From contig NZ_PVZG01000001.1 in NCBI RefSeq assembly GCF_003002065.1, positions 434,001 to 498,000 of the forward strand: a DNA stretch of 64,000 bases. Direction: 5' to 3'. The position numbers and the translations under genes are program-made. Below the pieces are notes generated by a model. That model worked only from the letters and a program-made list of their open reading frames with translations, made no database searches and was not told the origin of the DNA. Source of the DNA: Pseudosporangium ferrugineum. GTDB taxonomy: Bacteria; Actinomycetota; Actinomycetes; Mycobacteriales; Micromonosporaceae. Positions 17,552 through 26,594 of this stretch are shown here, piece by piece; positions within the stretch are counted from its first letter, which is position 1; the number at the start of each line of letters is the position of its first letter.

Positions 17552-19573
17552 CTACGGGGTGACGGTGAAGGTCCGGGTCGCACCGGAGAACGGCTTGATG
17601 CTCCCGGTCAGACCCTTCGCGTCGCCGTGGTGCACGATCCGATAGCTGCCCGGCGCCGCACCGGCGGGAACGGTCCAGGCGATCTGCGCCGTGGAGACGC
17701 CGAGGTACTCGCGCTTCCAGCGGTAGGTCGTCTGCCACCCCGCGTCGGTGGACACCGTCGTCCACGCCCCGCCGTCCTGGCGCTGCACCTCGAGGAACGT
17801 GCCCTCGTTGCGCAGGTTGTTGTTCGGATGGCCGGTGACGAAGTCGGCGCGCACGGTGGCGCCGCGGGCGTACGAGGCGTCGGGCTGGGTGACGACGCTG
17901 CCGAAGGACTTCCCGAGCGGCGGCGTGTCGAGCACCACCCCGGGCCGGACGCTGATCCGGTTCTGCGGCAGGGCGGGCGGCTGGACGGCGCTCGGCGTGG
18001 GCTGCCCGGTGCGCAGGGCGACGGCCAGCTTCGCCAGCTCCTGCGCGTACGCCGGCCCGGTGTAGCGGCCGAAGTGCGTCGCGGCGCCCTCGTAGTGCTG
18101 CAGGTCGTACTCCTCCGGGGTCGTCACGTAGCCGGCGTAGGCGTTCGCGTACCCGGCGAGGATCTGGTGGGTGGCCACCCCGCCGAGTTCCGCGGCGACC
18201 GCGTCGCGCACCCGCTGACCGGCCACGACGGTGAACTCGCCGGGCGCGGTGGTGATGGCGAGCTGGCCGATGCGCAGGATCTGCAACGGCATGATCTGCG
18301 GCGTCCACGGCGGGCTCTGGCTGCCGCTGCCCAGGAAGACGTCCTTGGGCGCCTGGCAGGCGCGGACCTCGGCCGGCGTCGGGTTCACCACGATGCCGGC
18401 GAGCAGCAGCAGCGGGTTGGTGCTGAGGTCGCCCTCCTCGACGATCGGCGGGCCGGGGCCGTCCTCGGCGCCCGCGGTGAAGTTCTGCCCGAGCGCGCCG
18501 GGGCAGGTCCGGTGCGCCTGCCCGTCCGGCGTGTACTGCCCGGCGACCTGGACGGCCGAGAAGTCGACGTACCGCCCGCGGGCGTCGACCGGACCGGTGA
18601 GTTCCTCGGTCGCGCTCTCGAACAGCTGCTGCGCCCGGTCCGCCTGGAGCTTGCCGATGATCCGGGTGTTCTCGAACTCGTCGTCGGTCGGGCCCTGGGC
18701 GCCGCCGTTGCGCAGGTTCGGCGACATGTCCCCGGCGTTGGTCTGCGCGAACGCGGCCACGAACGCGCCGCGGTGGGCCCAGTCGACGCCGTGCACGCCG
18801 TCCTCGATCAGGTGCGCCGCGTAGCCCTTGTTGTCGGCGCTGATCAGGTGGTTCGCCGGGGTCATGGAGGTGCCGTGGGTGGCGAAGAAGTCGAGCAGGC
18901 CGACCGGGCGGCCGCCCTGCTCGAAGCGGAGCACGGTCATCCGGGTGTCGACCGCGCCGGGGAACCTCGCCCGGTCGGCCGCCGGATTGTTCTGGAACGC
19001 CGGCAGGGACCGGTTGACGTTCGCGCCGGAGAGGGTGCCCTCGGCGATCTTGACGGTGCCCGGCGCGAGGCCGTCGTGTGCCGCGCCGACGGCCCGGACG
19101 ATGCCGGAGACGATCGCCTCGAAGACCGGCGCCTCGAAGCCCAGCGTGGTCAGGTTCCACATCAGGTACTCCGAGAACCCGCCGGGCCCGGAGTGCGTGT
19201 GGGTCGCGGTGAGCACGACGTTCTGGTCGGTGTACGTGGTGCCGTACCGTGCCTGGAGCCGCTTGAGCACCTCCATCTGGACGGCCTGGGTGACGAAGTC
19301 GATCTCGGCGCTGACGAAGGCGACGTGGCGCCCGGCGCCGTCGGCGACCACGAAGGCGCGGGCCCACTGGCGCGACGCGATGCCGGAGGTGGTCTGGCCC
19401 GGGTCGGCGTAGCCGAGCATGCCGACCTCGGCGGCTTCCCCGGTGATGTCCCCGATGCCCACGCCGACGCGATAGCCGTCGGCCGCGGAATTGTCCGCGG
19501 TGGCCGATGCGGGCGCGGGAGAAAGGGATAACAGGCCGACCGTGAGAACGCTGAGCAGGCGTTTGGCGGACAA
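17552..19573 (-). CDS. Secreted neutral/alkaline ceramidase
   Basis: A 673-residue member of the neutral ceramidase family, which hydrolyses the N-acyl bond of ceramide to sphingosine and fatty acid. The signal peptide covers about residues 1-25 (LLSVLTVGLLSLSPAPASA). Diagnostic segments are the N-terminal GIGDITGEAAEVGMLGYA, zinc-site TATHTHSGPGG, FVSAEIDF, and the serine-nucleophile signature QTNAGDMSPN. The C-terminal immunoglobulin-like domain (about 540-673) is complete. Start: GGAGG lies five bases before TTG 19573, so this is preferred to GTG 19579, which overlaps the ribosome-binding sequence. Soil and pathogenic bacteria use such enzymes on eukaryotic sphingolipids. Confidence 0.9.
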   Translation of the reverse strand: MSAKRLLSVLTVGLLSLSPAPASATADNSAADGYRVGVGIGDITGEAAEVGMLGYADPGQTTSGIASRQWARAFVVADGAGRHVAFVSAEIDFVTQAVQMEVLKRLQARYGTTYTDQNVVLTATHTHSGPGGFSEYLMWNLTTLGFEAPVFEAIVSGIVRAVGAAHDGLAPGTVKIAEGTLSGANVNRSLPAFQNNPAADRARFPGAVDTRMTVLRFEQGGRPVGLLDFFATHGTSMTPANHLISADNKGYAAHLIEDGVHGVDWAHRGAFVAAFAQTNAGDMSPNLRNGGAQGPTDDEFENTRIIGKLQADRAQQLFESATEELTGPVDARGRYVDFSAVQVAGQYTPDGQAHRTCPGALGQNFTAGAEDGPGPPIVEEGDLSTNPLLLLAGIVVNPTPAEVRACQAPKDVFLGSGSQSPPWTPQIMPLQILRIGQLAITTAPGEFTVVAGQRVRDAVAAELGGVATHQILAGYANAYAGYVTTPEEYDLQHYEGAATHFGRYTGPAYAQELAKLAVALRTGQPTPSAVQPPALPQNRISVRPGVVLDTPPLGKSFGSVVTQPDASYARGATVRADFVTGHPNNNLRNEGTFLEVQRQDGGAWTTVSTDAGWQTTYRWKREYLGVSTAQIAWTVPAGAAPGSYRIVHHGDAKGLTGSIKPFSGATRTFTVTP

Positions 19574-19674
19574 AGGCACCTCCGGATATAGACCGAGGCC
19601 GATCGTTAGGGCCAGATGCTAATCCGGTTCATGTTTTCCCGCACGGACTGTGGAATACTTCCGAGACTTGAAAC

Positions 19675-19685
19675 CGAAACTTACG
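19675..19685 (+). promoter_or_regulatory. LacI-type operator upstream of the first LacI regulator
   Basis: CGAAACTTACG, one base off the perfect palindrome CGAAA-N-TTTCG, lies 11 bp before the GTG start of the regulator and immediately before its GAGGAG ribosome-binding site. It matches the operators at 26.6, 26.8, 27.9, 28.1 and 38.0 kb, suggesting autoregulation. Confidence 0.6.
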
Positions 19686-19696
19686 AGGAGGCGCCC

Positions 19697-20707
19697 GTGG
19701 CACGCGTGACCATCGCCGCGATCGCCCGGGAGGCCGGGGTCTCCGTGCCGACCGTGTCCCGGGTCCTGAACGGCCGCGCCGACGTGGCCCCGCAGACCCG
19801 GGAGCTGGTGGAGAACCTGCTCAAGGAGCACGGCTACCGCCGCCGCGCCTCCCGCCAGCAGACCGGCAAGGCGGCCCTGGTGGACCTGGTCTTCAACGAC
19901 CTCGACAGCCCGTGGGCGGTCGAGCTGATCCGCGGCGTCGAGGACGTCATGCACGCCGCCGGGGTGGGCACCGTGGTCTCGGCCGTGCACCGCCGCTCGA
20001 CGGCCACCCGCCAATGGCTGCAGAACCTGTACGCCCGCCAGTCCGACGGCGTCATCTTCGTGACCTCGGACCTCAACACCCCCGTCTACGCCGAGCTCCA
20101 GCGCCTGAACATCCCGGTGGTGGTGATCGACCCGGCCGGCGGCGCCCCGATGGACATCCCCACGATCGGCGCCACCAACTGGGCCGGCGGCCTCTCGGCG
20201 ACGCAGCACCTGACCGCCCTCGGCCACCGCCGGATCGGGTTCATCGCCGGGCCCAAGAACCTGATCTGCAGCCGCGCCCGGCTCGACGGCTACCGCACCG
20301 GCCTCGAGACGGTCGACGAGTCGCTGATCCGGCAGGGCGACTTCCTGTACGAGTCGGGCTTCGCCGGCGGCCGCTCGCTGCTGGACCTGCCCGACCCGCC
20401 GACCGCCATCTTCGCCTCCAGCGACACCATGGCCCTGGGCGTCTACGAGGCGGCCCGGCACCGCGGGCTGCGGGTCCCCGACGATCTCAGCGTGATCGGC
20501 TTCGACGACCTGCCGGAGGCGCGCTGGGCCTCGCCGCCGCTCACCACCGTGCGCCAGCCGCTCGCCGAGATGGGCGGGCTGGCCGCCCGGACCGCGTTGC
20601 GGATGGCCCAGGGCGACGACATCGAGACCCCCCGGGTGGAGCTGGCCACCGAGCTCGTCGTGCGGGACAGCACCGCACCCCCGCGCACCCCGGCCCAGGT
20701 CTCCTGA
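19697..20707 (+). CDS. LacI-family regulator, paralogue 1
   Basis: A 336-residue LacI/GalR repressor. The DNA-binding headpiece is residues 3-50 (IAAIAREAGVSVPTVSRVLN, recognition helix VPTVSRV), with the hinge around 52-62, followed by the periplasmic-binding-like effector domain (VIGFDDLPEARWASPPLTTV near 275). Over the effector domain it is nearly identical in long blocks to the protein at 26892-27929, so both probably bind the same sugar, most likely xylose or a xylooligosaccharide. Start GTG 19697 has GAGGAG seven bases upstream. It is divergent from the ceramidase gene; whether it controls that gene is unknown. Confidence 0.88.
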   Translation: MARVTIAAIAREAGVSVPTVSRVLNGRADVAPQTRELVENLLKEHGYRRRASRQQTGKAALVDLVFNDLDSPWAVELIRGVEDVMHAAGVGTVVSAVHRRSTATRQWLQNLYARQSDGVIFVTSDLNTPVYAELQRLNIPVVVIDPAGGAPMDIPTIGATNWAGGLSATQHLTALGHRRIGFIAGPKNLICSRARLDGYRTGLETVDESLIRQGDFLYESGFAGGRSLLDLPDPPTAIFASSDTMALGVYEAARHRGLRVPDDLSVIGFDDLPEARWASPPLTTVRQPLAEMGGLAARTALRMAQGDDIETPRVELATELVVRDSTAPPRTPAQVS

Positions 20708-20728
20708 GCCGGGGCACCCGGGCGGGAA

Positions 20729-21769
20729 TCAGTCGACGATGCGCGGCGCGGTCCTCGCGGCCTCCTTCAGCGCCGCCGCCGCACCGGAGTACGGGTTGTA
20801 GGTGTACGACCGGGACAGCGTCCCCGGCACGGTGAAGTACTCGGCGGCGAGCTTCGCGGGATCGGTGGCGATCTCGCCCCGGCCGGGCAGGTCGTCGCCG
20901 TCGTCCCAGCCCCACGGCGCGTTCGCGGAGTTGGTGCCGCACGAGAACGTGCCGACGCCGCAGCCGCCCGAGGTGTCCCCGGCGAAGGTGCCGAGGCCGG
21001 CGAACAGGTTCGCGTTGTCCCGCTCGGCCCACAGCCCGCCCGCGGCGAAGATGTCGACGAGGGCGTACTGCACGTCGCGGTCGTTGGTGCCGGACGGCGT
21101 CTCCGCGGTGGTGGACGGGTAGTAGACGACGCCGTCGCCGTCGATGGTGTACTGCGGGTACGCCTTCAGCCCGTGCCCGCCCCGCTCCTGCGCGGTCACC
21201 GGGTGCGCGAACGAGTCGTACGGCGAGGACTGCGTCTGCAGCGTCCCGTCGATCGTCTCGCGCCCGTTCGTCCAGCTGCTGCCGGCCGGCACGTACGAGT
21301 AGAAGTTGGTGTGCGCGACCGTGACGGCCCCGCGCAGCACGCCGTAGTCGGTGCCGTTCTTCTCGACCGCCAGGGTGACCCCCTCGCCGTCGTTCTCGTG
21401 CTCGGTCTCGAAGAACGGGTGGTCGATCCAGTCCCGCGGGTGGAAGAAGAAGTACGTGAGGTACCAGTGGCTGCCGGTCTCCACGACCGAGTAGTAGACG
21501 TGCGCGGCGAAGGACGCCCCCGGCTGGCCGGCGTTGTCCCAGTTGTTGCGCCCGTTGAGGTCACCGTCGAAGTCGACCCTGGTGAGGTAGTCCGACCTGC
21601 CGCCGAGCGCGTGGCTGCCGGTGGCGTCGACGTCCTGGTAGTGGATGGGGGCCCAGCGCAGTGCCAGCTGGGCCCGGCTGACCGCCGCGTGCGCCGGTGC
21701 CGGCGTCATCAGGCCGGCGGAGACGAGCGCCGCGGCCAGCACGGCCGCGATCCTGCCCTTGACGGACAT
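20729..21769 (-). CDS. Secreted protein of unknown function (Vps62/DUF946-like features)
   Basis: A 346-residue exported protein with a clear Sec signal (residues 1-29, AALVSAGLMTPAPAHA). The mature part begins LRWAPIHYQDVDATGSHALG and contains DFDGDLNGRNNWDN and HPRDWIDHPFFETEHENDGE, acidic and aromatic rich. These resemble a poorly characterised secreted/plant Vps62-like family in which H-Y-x-D and W-Y-L-x-Y-F-F-x-H blocks are conserved, from memory. Two cysteines (GGCGVGTFSCG) could form a disulfide. The ATG has GGGAGA upstream, part of which lies in a hairpin. Function is not recognised. Confidence 0.6.
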   Translation of the reverse strand: MSVKGRIAAVLAAALVSAGLMTPAPAHAAVSRAQLALRWAPIHYQDVDATGSHALGGRSDYLTRVDFDGDLNGRNNWDNAGQPGASFAAHVYYSVVETGSHWYLTYFFFHPRDWIDHPFFETEHENDGEGVTLAVEKNGTDYGVLRGAVTVAHTNFYSYVPAGSSWTNGRETIDGTLQTQSSPYDSFAHPVTAQERGGHGLKAYPQYTIDGDGVVYYPSTTAETPSGTNDRDVQYALVDIFAAGGLWAERDNANLFAGLGTFAGDTSGGCGVGTFSCGTNSANAPWGWDDGDDLPGRGEIATDPAKLAAEYFTVPGTLSRSYTYNPYSGAAAALKEAARTAPRIVD

Positions 21770-21776
21770 GTGTTCT

Positions 21777-21811
21777 CCCGCGATCGAAGAGATAGATCGC
21801 GGGCAATCTAT
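21777..21811 (-). promoter_or_regulatory. Overlapping inverted repeats at the ribosome-binding site of the secreted protein gene
   Basis: A perfect inverted repeat CCCGCGATC-N9-GATCGCGGG spans 21777-21803, and a second, ATAGAT-N8-ATCTAT (21792-21811), overlaps it. In the minus-strand mRNA the 3' arm of the first ends in the GGG of the GGGAGA ribosome-binding site, 7-8 bases before the ATG. It could be an operator, an RNA hairpin hiding the start, or both. Confidence 0.55.
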
Positions 21812-21815
21812 GAGA

Positions 21816-22316
21816 TCAATGACGCCGTGTACATGACCGCTGGACGAAGAGTGGGTGGAGCCCGGCCGACAAATCCGCCGCGGCCGCCGCGCCGTGGTCC
21901 TTGCGCACCAGGTGCAGGCACAGCTCCAGGCCGCCGCGGCTGTCCGCGGCGGTCAGCACCGGGTCGTCGTCGACGAACCGGACCCCGGCCGCCACCCGTA
22001 CGCGGGGGAAGCGCCGGGCGAAGAACGGCTGCTGGCCGTCGCGCACCGCGACCCGCCGGCCGTCGAGCACCCCGGTGGCGGCGAGGCTGCCGACGGCCGG
22101 CCCGGAGGCCACCACCCGGCAGCCCCGCCCGACCGCCGCCCGCAGCCGGGCCGCGAGCCCGGGAACGAGGCATCCGGCCGGGGCGACGGCCACCACGTCC
22201 GCCTCCTCCACCGCCCGCGTCAGGCGGAACAGCGGGCCGGTGAAGACCGCGCGGTAGACGCCGAGGTGCGCGGGCGGGGCGGCCGGCGGTGCCAGCAGGG
22301 CCACGGCCGTGGTCAT
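21816..22316 (-). CDS. Stand-alone GlxA-like DJ-1/PfpI domain, HTH missing
   Basis: A 166-residue protein resembling the N-terminal DJ-1/PfpI domain of GlxA-type AraC regulators. Recognisable stretches are VVASGPAVGSLAATGVLDGRR (the S-G-P replaces the usual C-T-G with its cysteine), ARRFPRVRVAAGVRFVDDD and LELCLHLVRKDHGAAAA. The AraC-type HTH that normally follows is absent; the protein ends LFVQRSCTRRH. The ATG overlaps the GH115 stop by 4 bp (ATGA), so it is co-translated with the xylan enzymes. It could be a decayed regulator or a sugar-sensing domain acting with another protein; the loss of the elbow cysteine and HTH argues against the ancestral role. Confidence 0.6.
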   Translation of the reverse strand: MTTAVALLAPPAAPPAHLGVYRAVFTGPLFRLTRAVEEADVVAVAPAGCLVPGLAARLRAAVGRGCRVVASGPAVGSLAATGVLDGRRVAVRDGQQPFFARRFPRVRVAAGVRFVDDDPVLTAADSRGGLELCLHLVRKDHGAAAAADLSAGLHPLFVQRSCTRRH

Positions 22317-25261
22317 GCCCCGTACCGCCGGCTCTCCGGCGGGCCGAGGTAGCTGTACTTCACGCCGCCGGTGTCCACGACGAGCCGTTGCAGGATCACC
22401 GTCGGGTCGACCGTACGGAAGACCAGCGTGTGCCGTCCCGGCCGGTCGATGACGTGGGTGGTCGTGGTGACGGTGACGTTGTCGGAGGTGTTGCGCTCCC
22501 ACTGCCGGTTCATCGTGGTGTCGTTGGCGCCGGTCGCCGCGATGACGTCGACCGTCTGCGCGGGCTGGTCGTCGACCGAGATCGCGTAGCGCAGCCCCGG
22601 CACCGGCAGGGTGCCGTTGCGCGGCGACAGCACCGCGGAGACCCGGACCGGGCCGGTGGTGGTCAGGGTCATCGCGTACTCGAGCCGGGAGCCGGGCCCG
22701 CTCAGCGCCGTCAGGCCGTCGCCGGTCTTGCCGATGCGGGGCAGCACCCGCCAGTCGCCGACCTTGCGGGTGTAGTGCGGCGCCTCCATGGCGACGTACC
22801 CGTTGGCCTCGACGAAGCCGTACGGCCGCAGCACCGGCTTGCGCACCGGCGCCTCCACGACCACCGTGCGTCCCGCCCCGGTCACCGTGATCGGCACCCG
22901 GGTCACCCCGGCCGGGGCCCGCGACCAGTCGACGCGGACGGTGGCCCGGACCTGCCCGGTGACCCGCCCGGCGGCCGGGGTGATCCGGACCCACGGCCGG
23001 GCCGCGCTGATCCGGTACGCGAACGGCGCCGCACCCGTGTTGAACACGTCGAGGTACTGCGCCTCCTGCGCCTGGTACGGGCTGAACTCCGGCAGCACCC
23101 GCGGGTCCCCGCCGTCGAGCGCCACGCCCATCCCCGCCGCGGCCGGCACCTCCACCCGCTTCAGGTACGGGTAGATCTCGTCGGGCAGCGCCACGTTGTC
23201 CTTCTCCGGCTGCTGCCAGGGGGCGTTGGGGCCGTACCGCTCCACGTTGCCGTACCCGATCTTGGGTTGCAGCTGCCAGTTCCGCCATTTGCCGCCGGCG
23301 AGCCCGGTGTTGTAATACGCGCTCATCGCCTGGTCCTCGGCGAAGCGTTCCTCCGCCTCGCGGGCCAGCTCGTTGGCCACGGCGCGGCCCTGGGCGGCGT
23401 ACAGGATGTTGGTGAACTCGGCGCGGCGCAGCGCGTACAGGTTGGCCGTGGCCTTCACCTGATAGAAGACGAGCTGGTAGAAGGCGTCCTGCCAGGCGGC
23501 GGGCACCCGGGCGCGGAGCCGGTCGGCGCGCGCGCCGAGGGCCTGCCACTGGGCGGTGACCCGGTCCAGCTCGCCGTAGTCGGTGAGGCTGAACGGGCTG
23601 GCCTGGTCGTCGTAGCGGATCTCCCGGGTGGTGGGGTCGAGGGTGATCCGGCGGTTGAGCAGCTCCGGCTTGCGGCGCGACTGGAGGTAGCCGTAGTCGC
23701 CGAGCAGGTCCGCGATCGCCGGCGCCAGCTCGGCCCCGAAGTTCTGCGCCGCGTAGCCGCGCTCCCACTCCCCGATCCCGTGCAGCGGGATCGCGGCCGG
23801 GTTCCAGGCGTAGTCGAGGAAGAACTGCGTCGGTTCCTCCTCGTTCTTCAGGTCACCCACGTTGACCATCCAGAGCCGGTCGATCCCCGACGTGTACGCC
23901 CGGTGCAACTGCTCCCAGGTGTTGGTGAGGTTGACCGTGTCGACCCACTTGTAGTTGCGGCCGCCGCCGACGTAGTCGAAGTGGTAGTACATGCCGTACC
24001 CGCCGCCGCGCGGGGGCAGCGACGCGTCCGGGAACTTGCGCATGTTGCCCCAGTTGTCGTCGCAGAACACGACCGTGACGTCGTCCGGCGGGCGGTATCC
24101 CTGGTCCCAGTAACGCTGCACCTCCTTGTAGAGGGTCTGCACCTGCGGGGCGCCGATCAGCCCGGTGTCGCGCAGGATCTGCCGCTGGGTGTCGATGATC
24201 GAGCTCATCAGGTCGATGCCGTCGCCGTCGGGCAGGCTCACGTCGCCGTTGCCGCGCATGCCGAGCGTGACGACCCCCTCGATCCTCTCCCGCGCCATCC
24301 GTTCCGCGCCGTCCCGCCAGTACGCCTTGATCGCGTCGGGGTTGCGCCGGAAGCTCCACTCCCCTGTGCCGGTGGGGTGCCGGTTCCACTCCTCGATGCC
24401 GCGCATCATCGGCGCCTCGTGCGAGGTGCCCATGACGACGCCGTAGAAGGAGGCGGTGGCGTGGTTCTGCGGGTCGTCCTCCGCGAACGCGCGCCCCCAC
24501 ACGGCCGGCCACAGGTAGTTGGCGCGCAGCCGCAGCATGGTCTCGAAGACCTTGGCGTAGTACGCCGCGTTCAGCCCGTTCGGGTAGCCGGGGGCCTTGC
24601 CCGGCCCGAAGTACCCCGGCGCCCACGTGCCGGTCGCCGGGTTCTCGTCGTTGATGAAGAAGCCCCGGTACTTCACCGCGGGCGTGCCCTGGGTGTGCCG
24701 CCCGGGCAGGGCGTAGAGCGCGTCGTGGTGGCGTACCGGCACGTCGTCCCAGAAGTGCCACGGGCTCACGCCGATCCGCTTCGACAGGTCGTACGCGCCG
24801 TAGATCGTGCCGCGCTGGTCGCTGCCGGCGATCACGAACGCCCGGCGTACGCCCGGCAGCGGGTGGTCCACGATCTGCTCGACCGTGGTCTCCCACCTGC
24901 CGGCGAGGCCCCGCACGTCGAGCCGGCCCGCCGCGACCATCCGGTCGATGAGCGGGCTCTTGCCGACGGTGCCCAGGATGATCGGGTCGCGTCCGGCGGG
25001 CGCGCTGCCGGGCAGGACGCCGGTCACCGTACGGAGGTCGGCGCGCAGGTCGTCGGCGACCCGGATGACGCCGGCGTGGTCGCCCGGGTCGACCACGACC
25101 GGGGCGGCCCGGCCGCGCTCGGCGATCGGGAACCGTCCGGGCCCCGGGTGGGTGGACACGTAGCCGTCGGTCCGGCCGGCCGCGACGACCGGGGCCGCGG
25201 CCGCCGGGGGCGCCACCAGCAGGGGCAGCGCGAGCGCGGCGAGGGCGAGCAGCGGCCTCAT
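22313..25261 (-). CDS. Secreted GH115 xylan alpha-1,2-glucuronidase
   Basis: A 982-residue protein of the length and layout of GH115 enzymes, which remove (4-O-methyl-)glucuronic acid from xylan. A signal peptide covers residues 1-24 (LLALAALALPLLVAPPAAAA). Family blocks include GSDQRGTIYGAYDLSKRIGV, FINDENPATGTWAPGYFG, LRANYLWPAVWGRAFAEDD, GVVMGTSHEAPMMR and VTLGMRGNGDVSLPDGDG. The C-terminal third carries beta-sandwich domains, typical of the family. The ATG overlaps the stop of the upstream esterase by 4 bp and the TGA overlaps the next gene, so esterase, GH115 and GlxA-like genes form one operon under the operators at 26.6 kb. Confidence 0.88.
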   Translation of the reverse strand: MRPLLALAALALPLLVAPPAAAAPVVAAGRTDGYVSTHPGPGRFPIAERGRAAPVVVDPGDHAGVIRVADDLRADLRTVTGVLPGSAPAGRDPIILGTVGKSPLIDRMVAAGRLDVRGLAGRWETTVEQIVDHPLPGVRRAFVIAGSDQRGTIYGAYDLSKRIGVSPWHFWDDVPVRHHDALYALPGRHTQGTPAVKYRGFFINDENPATGTWAPGYFGPGKAPGYPNGLNAAYYAKVFETMLRLRANYLWPAVWGRAFAEDDPQNHATASFYGVVMGTSHEAPMMRGIEEWNRHPTGTGEWSFRRNPDAIKAYWRDGAERMARERIEGVVTLGMRGNGDVSLPDGDGIDLMSSIIDTQRQILRDTGLIGAPQVQTLYKEVQRYWDQGYRPPDDVTVVFCDDNWGNMRKFPDASLPPRGGGYGMYYHFDYVGGGRNYKWVDTVNLTNTWEQLHRAYTSGIDRLWMVNVGDLKNEEEPTQFFLDYAWNPAAIPLHGIGEWERGYAAQNFGAELAPAIADLLGDYGYLQSRRKPELLNRRITLDPTTREIRYDDQASPFSLTDYGELDRVTAQWQALGARADRLRARVPAAWQDAFYQLVFYQVKATANLYALRRAEFTNILYAAQGRAVANELAREAEERFAEDQAMSAYYNTGLAGGKWRNWQLQPKIGYGNVERYGPNAPWQQPEKDNVALPDEIYPYLKRVEVPAAAGMGVALDGGDPRVLPEFSPYQAQEAQYLDVFNTGAAPFAYRISAARPWVRITPAAGRVTGQVRATVRVDWSRAPAGVTRVPITVTGAGRTVVVEAPVRKPVLRPYGFVEANGYVAMEAPHYTRKVGDWRVLPRIGKTGDGLTALSGPGSRLEYAMTLTTTGPVRVSAVLSPRNGTLPVPGLRYAISVDDQPAQTVDVIAATGANDTTMNRQWERNTSDNVTVTTTTHVIDRPGRHTLVFRTVDPTVILQRLVVDTGGVKYSYLGPPESRRYGA

Positions 25262-26568
25262 GACGCGTGCCCGCGGAAGAAGCGCAGCGGGACGGCAGCC
25301 GCCATGACCGCCATGCCGGTGTCGTTGGGATGCAGGTGGTCCCCGCTGTCGTACGCCGGGTTCAGCCGCAGGGGCTGGGCCGGGTCCCGCATGACCGCGT
25401 CGAAGTCGGCGATGCCGTCGTACTCGCCGCCCTCCCGGATCCAGCGGTTGACCTCGCGGCGCTTGCGCTCGTTCTCCGGGCTGAAGAAGCCGAACGTGTC
25501 GCCCTGGCAGGGCAGGATCGTGCCGCCGTGGACCCGCATCCCGGCCTGGCGGGCGCGGGCGATGAGCTGGCGGTGGCCGCCGATCAGGTCGGCCGCCGTG
25601 ACCGTCTCGGAGGCCGGCGCGGTGGTGCCCGGATGGCCCAGGTCGTTGATGCCGAGCAGCACGATCAGGTGCCGCGCGCCGGGCTGGGCGAGCACGTCGC
25701 GGTCGAAGCGGCGCAGGCCGCTCTGCCCGAAGTACGCCGCGTACGCCACGGCATCGCTGCCGGCGGGCGGATCGGGGTCGTGCAGCAGCCGGTTGCCCGA
25801 GACGCCGAGGTTGACCACCCCGCGGTCGAGCCCGGCCCCGCGCAGCCGGGCGGCGAGCAGGTCGGGCCACCGATGGTTCGCGTTGGTCCGCGTGTTGGCC
25901 CCGTTCGTGATCGAGTCGCCGAACGCCACGATCGCCGGCGCGTGGCGGCGCACGCTGACGCCGGAGAGGAACAGGTTCTGGGTCACGGTGGCGACCGGGG
26001 TGAGCCGGGCGGCGGCGGTGACGTTGCCGTCCGCCACCACGTTCTCCTGGAACGCGAAGGCGGCGAGCGTGGTGACCGGCGTGGGCCCCGGCAGGTAGAT
26101 GCTCACCGTCAGGTCCGACCCGTCCGGTACGCGCAGCGCCACCGGGTCGCTGACCATCGGCGCCCCCGCCGGCACGGTCACCGCGCCGCGCCCGCCGAAG
26201 GTGACCCGCCGGTCGGTGCCGGGCACGGTCGTGGTGGCGGCTCCGGAGCCGAGCCGCCGCGCGACCCGGACCTCGCCGACGACCAGCGGCGCGGTGCCGA
26301 ACTCGTTGGTGAGGCGCACCCGCAACCGGTCCCCGCCGAGGCTGAGGTGCACGACGTGCCGGACGGTCCGCGCGGACAGGACGGTGGGGTCGCCGGGCGG
26401 GACGGTGGTGGGCACCGCCGCCCAGCTGCCGGTCCAGCCCTCACCGGGCGTCTCGTGGGCGTCGGCGGCGCCCGGGGTGGCGGCGACGCCGGCCGCACCC
26501 GCGGCTCCGGCGGCGAGGGCGAGGATCGTCCGGCGGGAATGACGGCCACCGGTGACGGGCGCGGACAT
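25258..26568 (-). CDS. Secreted SGNH/GDSL acetyl(xylan) esterase
   Basis: A 436-residue exported esterase. A Tat-type signal (HSRRTILALAAGAAGAAGVA) is at the N-terminus, residues 45-190 form a beta-sandwich-like domain, and the SGNH catalytic domain occupies about residues 205-430: block I AFGDSITNG (Ser), block II GVSGN (Gly), block III LLGINDLG (Asn), block V SGDHLHPN (Asp/His). Such two-domain SGNH proteins commonly remove acetyl groups from plant polysaccharides. Coupled with GH115, the likely substrate is acetylated glucuronoxylan. Start ATG 26568 has AAGGAGG upstream; an in-frame extension to 26643 runs through the operator and is rejected. Confidence 0.85.
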   Translation of the reverse strand: MSAPVTGGRHSRRTILALAAGAAGAAGVAATPGAADAHETPGEGWTGSWAAVPTTVPPGDPTVLSARTVRHVVHLSLGGDRLRVRLTNEFGTAPLVVGEVRVARRLGSGAATTTVPGTDRRVTFGGRGAVTVPAGAPMVSDPVALRVPDGSDLTVSIYLPGPTPVTTLAAFAFQENVVADGNVTAAARLTPVATVTQNLFLSGVSVRRHAPAIVAFGDSITNGANTRTNANHRWPDLLAARLRGAGLDRGVVNLGVSGNRLLHDPDPPAGSDAVAYAAYFGQSGLRRFDRDVLAQPGARHLIVLLGINDLGHPGTTAPASETVTAADLIGGHRQLIARARQAGMRVHGGTILPCQGDTFGFFSPENERKRREVNRWIREGGEYDGIADFDAVMRDPAQPLRLNPAYDSGDHLHPNDTGMAVMAAAVPLRFFRGHAS

Positions 26569-26594
26569 GCGGCCTCCTTGAGCGGCGGAACGCT

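Noticed and set aside
15701..19531. A 1276-codon plus-strand open frame opposite the propeller and ceramidase genes.
   Set aside because: It is antisense to two well-supported exported proteins; its translation is low-complexity and Arg/Val/Gly-rich. GC3 bias explains the absence of stops.
22289..26098. A 1269-codon plus-strand open frame opposite GH115 and the esterase.
   Set aside because: Same GC-driven shadow effect; no domain is recognisable, while the minus strand encodes conserved enzymes.
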